From contig CANBTO010000111.1 of NCBI GenBank assembly GCA_947372405.1, positions 1 to 11,302 of the forward strand: 11,302 bases of DNA. The letters are read 5' to 3'. The position numbers and the translations under genes are program-made. Source of the DNA: Verrucomicrobiaceae bacterium (GTDB lineage: Bacteria; Verrucomicrobiota; Verrucomicrobiae; Verrucomicrobiales; Akkermansiaceae). The notes under the pieces were generated by a model. The model was given only the letters and a program-made list of their open reading frames with translations. It ran no database searches and had not been told where the DNA came from. The stretch's first letter is position 1. Each line of letters opens with the position of its first letter. Shown here piece after piece: positions 7,004 through 11,302 of the stretch.

Positions 7004-9706
7004 ATGAAACACAAGCGACCTTCCAAGCAACCCGTCCGTAAAGCACGGCAGGAAGTGCCGCTTGCCGGGTCTTCCTGCCCGGGTGAAAACCCCGCGCACG
7101 AAGATCGCGAGTCATCGAATGCTCCGGGAGCGATGTTCTGGATGATGCCCGGGCTCTCCGGCTTCGCCTGCCTGATCTATCAGATCCTCTGGATGCGCCG
7201 GATCGGCCTTCTGCTCGGCAACACCTCGCACGCGGCCGCGCTGACGCTCGCGGTGTTTTTCGGCGGACTGTCGATGGGTGGCTGGTATTGGGGCAAACGC
7301 TGTCAGAAAAAATCCAGCCCCCTGCGAACCTACGCATGGCTGGAATTGGGAATCGCCGCCGCGGGAATCGTGGTGCTCATCGCTCCCGCCCTTGTCCCGC
7401 ATGTTTATCCGATGCTTCATGGCAAAGTGGGCGCTCTCAATGCGTTCAAGTATATCGCGACCTTGCTCATGGTGTTTCCCGCATCGTTTCTCATGGGTGG
7501 CACTCTGCCCATGCTGGGGCAGGCCGTCATTCACAGGAGGGAATCGTTTGGAGCCACCACGGCGCGGATGTATGCGGTGAACACGCTGGGGGCCGCATGC
7601 GGAGCGTTCGCCACGGCATTCCTGCTGATCTGGCTGTTAGGTATGCGCCTGACCTGCGTGACGGCCATGGGAGCCTCCACGGCAGCCGCTCTACTTGCGT
7701 TCCGCTTGTCACAACAAGCGTGTCTCCAAAGTGCTTCGGTGGATGCCCTTGAGCAAGATGGGCCAGACGATCCGCCACGGAAGAAGAAATCCAACCGGGC
7801 GGATTCACCGGCGTCCGGGAAGCCGGTCATGCCGCGTCCGCTCATCGTTTCGCTGGCCTTCGTTTCCGGATTCAACCTGCTGGCGCTGGAAGTCGTTTGG
7901 ACACGGCTGCTGGCACAGATCCATGAGAACTCGGTCTATGGTTTCGCCACGGTTCTGATCATTGTGCTGGTTTGTCTTTCGCTGGGCGCATGGCTCGCCT
8001 CGCGACTTGCCCGCTGCAGGATGCCCGCCCCGCAGGTTCTGTTAGGTATCTTCGCCCTCGGTGGCGCCGCCTTGGCCATGACGCCCGTCATTGCCATGGG
8101 CCTCACCCAGGGCATGACGATGCAGGACACCGAAACCACGTTTGCTGCCTACGTGCTCCGGCTCTTTGCCACGGGATTCGCGGTCATTGCGCCGGCCTGT
8201 CTGCCGCTTGGAGCAGTGTTTCCCTTTCTCATGAAGGGCGAGGAAGGATTCATTACCCATGCCGGGAAAAGCATCGGCACGCTCTCCGCCATCAACACGG
8301 TTGGCGCCATTCTCGGCTCGCTGGCTGCCGGGTTCCTGTTTCTGGAATGGCTGGGAGTGTGGCACACCCTCCAACTGGTTTCCGCCGTCTATCTTATCAT
8401 TGCGGTGTTGATGCCCGCCGGTGGAAACCGCGTCACCTATACCGTTAGGGCAGCGTCAGGCATCATGCTCGTGCTGCTGCTCACGCGCCTGGACTCTTCA
8501 CGGCTTACCAACCCATCGAGCGCGGATTCCGCCGGACGAGTGGTGGAGAAATGGGAGGGCAGCGATTGCACCGTCACCGTGGTCGGTGATCCCGCGAGCC
8601 GGCTCAGCATCAAGATCAACTCGAACTATGGCCTCGGCTCCACGGACGCATATGGCCCGCAGATTTTCCAAGCCAGGATTCCACTACTCGCCTATCCGGA
8701 CACCGATAGCGTGTTCTTCCTCGGCATGGGCACCGGCATCACCGCCGGGGAGGCGTTGAACCGGGGGGATTTCAAACATGTCAGGAAAGTCGTTGCCTGC
8801 GAGTTGTCCGCCAACGTCGTCGCCGCATCGAAAAAATACTTCACCGGGATGGTGGATGGCACCGATCAAACCAACGGTCTCTATCAGGATCCGAGAGCCG
8901 AGGTCCTGGTCGGAGACGGACACAACCAGCTGCTGGCGCACCGCGAAAAATACTCGATGATCAACGCGGATCTCTTTCTGCCGTACCGCCGGGGCACGGG
9001 AAGCCTCTACAGCAGCGAGCATTTCCAGATGGTCCGCGAGCGCCTCAACCCTGGCGGTGTCTTCGTCCAGTGGCTGCCGCTCTATCAGATGTCCGAACGG
9101 GAATTCGGCATCATCGCACATACGATGATTTCGGTATTTCCGCAGGTCAGCCTGTGGCGCGGAAATTTCCAGCCAGGGGCGGAAATCGCGGCGCTGGTCG
9201 GACATGCCGACCTCACTCCGCTGCCCGCCTCCACCCTCGATGCCGGACACGACAAACAGCTCGCGGTGGAAGGCGCCACCCATCTCGACATGCAGGATCT
9301 CATGCTGCCCATCAACGAGCAGACCGTCACGCTTTTCTATGGCGGCAATCTAACCAAGGCTGCCGATCTGTTCGCGAAATACCCGCTCAACACCGATGAC
9401 CGTCCCGTCATTGAATTCGGAACCCCGCGCTCCATGCACCGGCCATCGGATGCGGACCGGCCGCAGTTTCTCGAAACCCGTTTCGCCAGTCTGATAGACA
9501 CGATCCAGAGCCGGACGCAGCCCGACGAGGACCCCTTGCTCGCCGCACGAAGTCCCTCAAGCCGGAAGCTGCCGCTTGCCGGATCCGCCTTCCACCGCGC
9601 ATGGATCGCCCGGGTGAATGGCGACGACGAAAAATGGAAGCATGAGTGGGAGAAGTTTCTCACCCAATGGAATGATCCAGTGCCTGCGACCCGATCAAAA
9701 GATTGA
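7004..9706 (+). CDS. Fused polytopic membrane protein/spermidine synthase-like protein
   Basis: A 900-residue protein joining an MFS-like membrane region to a SpeE-like Rossmann domain. Residues 1-43 are hydrophilic; about 12 helices follow in two related halves (about 45-235 and 281-472) separated by a charged linker (about 240-278), with a possible thirteenth helix near 484-495. The soluble domain has the SAM/dcSAM-binding glycine motif GMGTG (574-578), the acidic end of strand 2 (Glu600 in VACELSAN), GDGHNQLL (637-644), and NADLFLP (654-660) where spermidine synthases have a DSSDP-type motif: Asp656 is kept, but the second Asp is Leu659. GTGSLYSSEHF and LNPGGVFVQWLPLYQ are typical of the fused MFS/spermidine synthase group. 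The C-terminal 150 residues are unrecognised. Known families with this fold transfer aminopropyl groups, but the altered motif argues against ordinary spermidine synthesis. The ATG at 7004 gives the longest frame; Met44 (7133) has GGGAG too close to serve. Probably co-transcribed with the DUF6288-like gene. Confidence 0.85.
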   Translation: MKHKRPSKQPVRKARQEVPLAGSSCPGENPAHEDRESSNAPGAMFWMMPGLSGFACLIYQILWMRRIGLLLGNTSHAAALTLAVFFGGLSMGGWYWGKRCQKKSSPLRTYAWLELGIAAAGIVVLIAPALVPHVYPMLHGKVGALNAFKYIATLLMVFPASFLMGGTLPMLGQAVIHRRESFGATTARMYAVNTLGAACGAFATAFLLIWLLGMRLTCVTAMGASTAAALLAFRLSQQACLQSASVDALEQDGPDDPPRKKKSNRADSPASGKPVMPRPLIVSLAFVSGFNLLALEVVWTRLLAQIHENSVYGFATVLIIVLVCLSLGAWLASRLARCRMPAPQVLLGIFALGGAALAMTPVIAMGLTQGMTMQDTETTFAAYVLRLFATGFAVIAPACLPLGAVFPFLMKGEEGFITHAGKSIGTLSAINTVGAILGSLAAGFLFLEWLGVWHTLQLVSAVYLIIAVLMPAGGNRVTYTVRAASGIMLVLLLTRLDSSRLTNPSSADSAGRVVEKWEGSDCTVTVVGDPASRLSIKINSNYGLGSTDAYGPQIFQARIPLLAYPDTDSVFFLGMGTGITAGEALNRGDFKHVRKVVACELSANVVAASKKYFTGMVDGTDQTNGLYQDPRAEVLVGDGHNQLLAHREKYSMINADLFLPYRRGTGSLYSSEHFQMVRERLNPGGVFVQWLPLYQMSEREFGIIAHTMISVFPQVSLWRGNFQPGAEIAALVGHADLTPLPASTLDAGHDKQLAVEGATHLDMQDLMLPINEQTVTLFYGGNLTKAADLFAKYPLNTDDRPVIEFGTPRSMHRPSDADRPQFLETRFASLIDTIQSRTQPDEDPLLAARSPSSRKLPLAGSAFHRAWIARVNGDDEKWKHEWEKFLTQWNDPVPATRSKD

Positions 9707-9744
9707 GCCCTTGCGGGACTCCGCCGGGCTGGTTGCATCCCGGC
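9706..9744. terminator. Hairpin in the convergent gap, possible bidirectional terminator
   Basis: GCCGGG (9723-9728) pairs perfectly with CCCGGC (9739-9744) around a ten-base loop; an alternative, overlapping stem is AGCCC (9706-9710) with GGGCT (9726-9730). The hairpin lies in the 47-bp gap between two convergent genes, where a shared terminator is expected, but no T-tract follows on either strand. Confidence 0.4.
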
Positions 9745-9753
9745 AAGCAGGGT

Positions 9754-11302
9754 TCAAGGCTTGATTGTAAGCACCCAATCGTCGTTTTCGCGGGTTTCCT
9801 CGATGGGCTCGCAGCCGGGAAATCCGGCGTGGAGTTCCTGCAGCTCGGCCTGGCAGAGGCCGGCGAGTTGATGGCGCATCCTGGTGGGGCCGGTGACGGT
9901 GAGGGTCAATTGGTGCTGCGGCAAATCCATCCGGATCAAGGCCCGGGCGCCCTTGCGGGACAGAACCACTCCTTGGCGCCACTGCAGTTTCTGATCCCGC
10001 AATTCCTCGATGAAGTCGAAACGCCGTACGATGATGCGCGCCAGCAATCCATCCGGAACGGTCTGATAGATGTAACGCAGCCGGATGGCATCCGCAGCTT
10101 CCCGGAAATCCACGAGACCCCCTGGTTCCAGTGCCGGTTGGGCGTGCGGCAGCAGCCAGACTCCGCTGCCGGCGGCGGCAAGTCCGAAACGCTCCAGAAC
10201 CTGCATCAAAAGGGCGCGCCCGGCCTCGTCACGTTCCGTTGGAAGCGCCATCTCCACATCGGCCTGTTTGAGGATGCCCGCCTGGTTTGCCGCGCGGTGT
10301 AGCAGGGGATAGAGGTGTTTCACCAGCCACGCGGATTCCAAAACCGCAGCATCGTTCCGATCCATGTGCGCGATTCCCAGATGATGCAGGATTTCGGTTA
10401 GATAGTCCTGTTGACCCTCATCCTTCACGCCGTGACCGAGGCACAGTTCCCGGAATCCGGATTCCGTCAGGTGCCTGCTGGAGACAAGGGCGTGGCGCAC
10501 CTTGTCCCATGCTTCGGGAAACGGCTCGCGCACCCAAGGCATGCGGTCCAGTTCCCGGAATATCGCGGTTTTCAGGGCGGGGATGCCTTTTTTCACCTTG
10601 CAGTCCATTTCCACAAATCCGCGGATGTAGGGAAACCGTTCCCGCAGCGCGATGCGATCCACTTCCGGGCGGCAGCCGGGGACGTTCCATTGGTTCATCA
10701 CCACGATCACCGGTGGTCCTTGTCCGCGGGAATCCTGCGCTTCGATCATGCGCAGCCAGTATTCCGCGTCGGCGCTCTCGTGGCGGTCACGGCCGCTGAG
10801 GACCAGCAGATACAGGTTCCGCGGACTGAAGAAAAACGGATGCAGGGCGTGCGTGACCGGTTGGCCGGAAAAGTCCCAGACATGGACCGTCACCGGATCT
10901 TCGCCGGGTCCTTCCAGTCTCCAGTCGCACAACGCGACACCTGCCGTGCTGGTTTCCAAATCGCGGTATGGCAGGTCCCGCAGGGCCCGCACGATGGTTG
11001 ATTTGCCCGCACCGCAGGTTCCTAACAGAATCATCCTCACCTCGTTCAACGGGCGGGTGGTTCCCGACTGCCTGCCGAAGTAGAAGTCGAGGATCGATTT
11101 CGCCGAGACATGTTTGGAATCCGGGATCTTTCGCGGGTCGGGTCCGAGGATGAATGGGGAGAGTTGCAGCGCCGGATTGTCGTGGAGAAACAAGCGGTCC
11201 AGTTTTTCCAGCTCTCTGAGGCTTTCAGGAAGTGATGTCAGCGGATTGCCGGCAAGGTCCAGTTCGGTCAGGTTGGCGAGCTGACCGATTTCCGCGGGCA
11301 GG
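9754..11302 (-). CDS. Roco-family GTPase: LRR, Roc and COR domains (N-terminus outside window)
   Basis: The frame is open to the right edge, and 515 residues are visible; positions below count from that edge. An internal TTG at 11193 could be mistaken for a start, but leucine-rich repeats read in frame through it (LPAEIGQLANLTELDLAGNP, then LTSLPESLRELEKLDRLFLH). The Roc GTPase domain has P-loop GTCGAGKST (94-102), a candidate switch I Thr119, and G3 motif WDFSGQP (142-148). The usual G4 NKxD is NQWN (203-206), so guanine specificity may be altered. A COR domain follows from about residue 262 (EAWDKVRHAL, a helical DAAVLESAWLVKHLYPLL segment, LLPHAQPALEPGG) and runs to the C-terminus with no kinase, TIR or other effector after it. 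Roco proteins are dimeric signalling GTPases; the bacterial ones are mostly uncharacterised. The gene is convergent with the SpeE-like gene. An effector domain could lie N-terminal of the LRRs, outside the window. Confidence 0.87.
   Translation of the reverse strand, partial: LPAEIGQLANLTELDLAGNPLTSLPESLRELEKLDRLFLHDNPALQLSPFILGPDPRKIPDSKHVSAKSILDFYFGRQSGTTRPLNEVRMILLGTCGAGKSTIVRALRDLPYRDLETSTAGVALCDWRLEGPGEDPVTVHVWDFSGQPVTHALHPFFFSPRNLYLLVLSGRDRHESADAEYWLRMIEAQDSRGQGPPVIVVMNQWNVPGCRPEVDRIALRERFPYIRGFVEMDCKVKKGIPALKTAIFRELDRMPWVREPFPEAWDKVRHALVSSRHLTESGFRELCLGHGVKDEGQQDYLTEILHHLGIAHMDRNDAAVLESAWLVKHLYPLLHRAANQAGILKQADVEMALPTERDEAGRALLMQVLERFGLAAAGSGVWLLPHAQPALEPGGLVDFREAADAIRLRYIYQTVPDGLLARIIVRRFDFIEELRDQKLQWRQGVVLSRKGARALIRMDLPQHQLTLTVTGPTRMRHQLAGLCQAELQELHAGFPGCEPIEETRENDDWVLTIKP

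Noticed and set aside
6473..7099. A 208-residue minus-strand frame crossing the DUF6288-like/SpeE-like gap
   Set aside because: It is antisense to two well-supported genes, matches no family and has no ribosome site; it is a GC-rich shadow frame.
7004..9706. Calling this gene speE, a genuine spermidine synthase
   Set aside because: The long duplicated membrane region, the unrecognised C-terminal extension and the loss of the second aspartate in the catalytic motif argue against the housekeeping enzyme.
9703..11001. Two plus-strand frames of nearly 200 residues at 9703-10302 and 10411-11001
   Set aside because: Both are antisense to the Roco gene, whose motifs are unmistakable on the minus strand.
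7636..11026. CTGTTAGG repeated at about 7636, 8039 and (reverse complement) 11019
   Set aside because: In all three cases it encodes Leu-Leu-Gly in frame, and GTTAGG/CCTAAC over the whole window is about as frequent as base composition predicts, so a DNA motif cannot be argued.
1..11302. tRNA, rRNA, CRISPR array or intact transposase
   Set aside because: No cloverleaf, rRNA-like stretch, regularly spaced repeats or transposase motifs were found on either strand.

Overview
The window suggests a GC-rich, saprophytic Gram-negative bacterium, most likely of the Verrucomicrobia (Planctomycetes-Verrucomicrobia-Chlamydiae superphylum). The clues are a secreted rhamnogalacturonan lyase, an exported esterase with a single EF-hand loop, a large exported PDZ/toroid/HEAT protein that looks like DUF6288, a fused membrane/spermidine-synthase-like protein, and a Roco GTPase. 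This placement rests on family recognition only; no rRNA or other phylogenetic marker is present.

Layout, left to right. (1) 1-497, plus strand: the C-terminal end of an ABC exporter subunit (SbmA/BacA/YddA-like), cut by the window edge. (2) 498-968: no protein gene. Most of it (631-968) is a highly structured RNA-like sequence that I read as the relict of a group II intron: the 5' GUGYG end and domain I-type helices are present, the reverse transcriptase and catalytic core are gone, and a stub resembling the 3' half of domain V abuts the next gene. (3) 969-3857, minus strand: a two-gene pectin module, an exported alpha/beta-hydrolase esterase followed by a PL4-type rhamnogalacturonan lyase. 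(4) 3858-4162: a divergent intergenic region with two small perfect hairpins. (5) 4163-9706, plus strand: the DUF6288-like exported protein and, 81 bp later, the 900-residue fused 12-13 TM plus SpeE-like protein, probably one transcription unit. (6) 9707-9753: a convergent gap with a GC-rich hairpin. (7) 9754-11302, minus strand: the LRR-Roc-COR part of a Roco protein whose N-terminus lies beyond the right edge.

Functional reading. The lyase and esterase are both exported and probably act together on acetylated rhamnogalacturonan I. The DUF6288-like/SpeE-like pair is the least understood part: one partner is exported, the other is a polytopic membrane protein carrying a SAM-binding fold in which one of the two signature acidic residues of true spermidine synthases is replaced. 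The Roco protein is a signalling GTPase with no visible effector domain after COR.

No tRNA, rRNA, CRISPR array or intact transposase was seen. The most unusual items are the broken group II intron and the poorly characterised DUF6288-like/SpeE-like pair; I found no clear evidence for a wholly new system.
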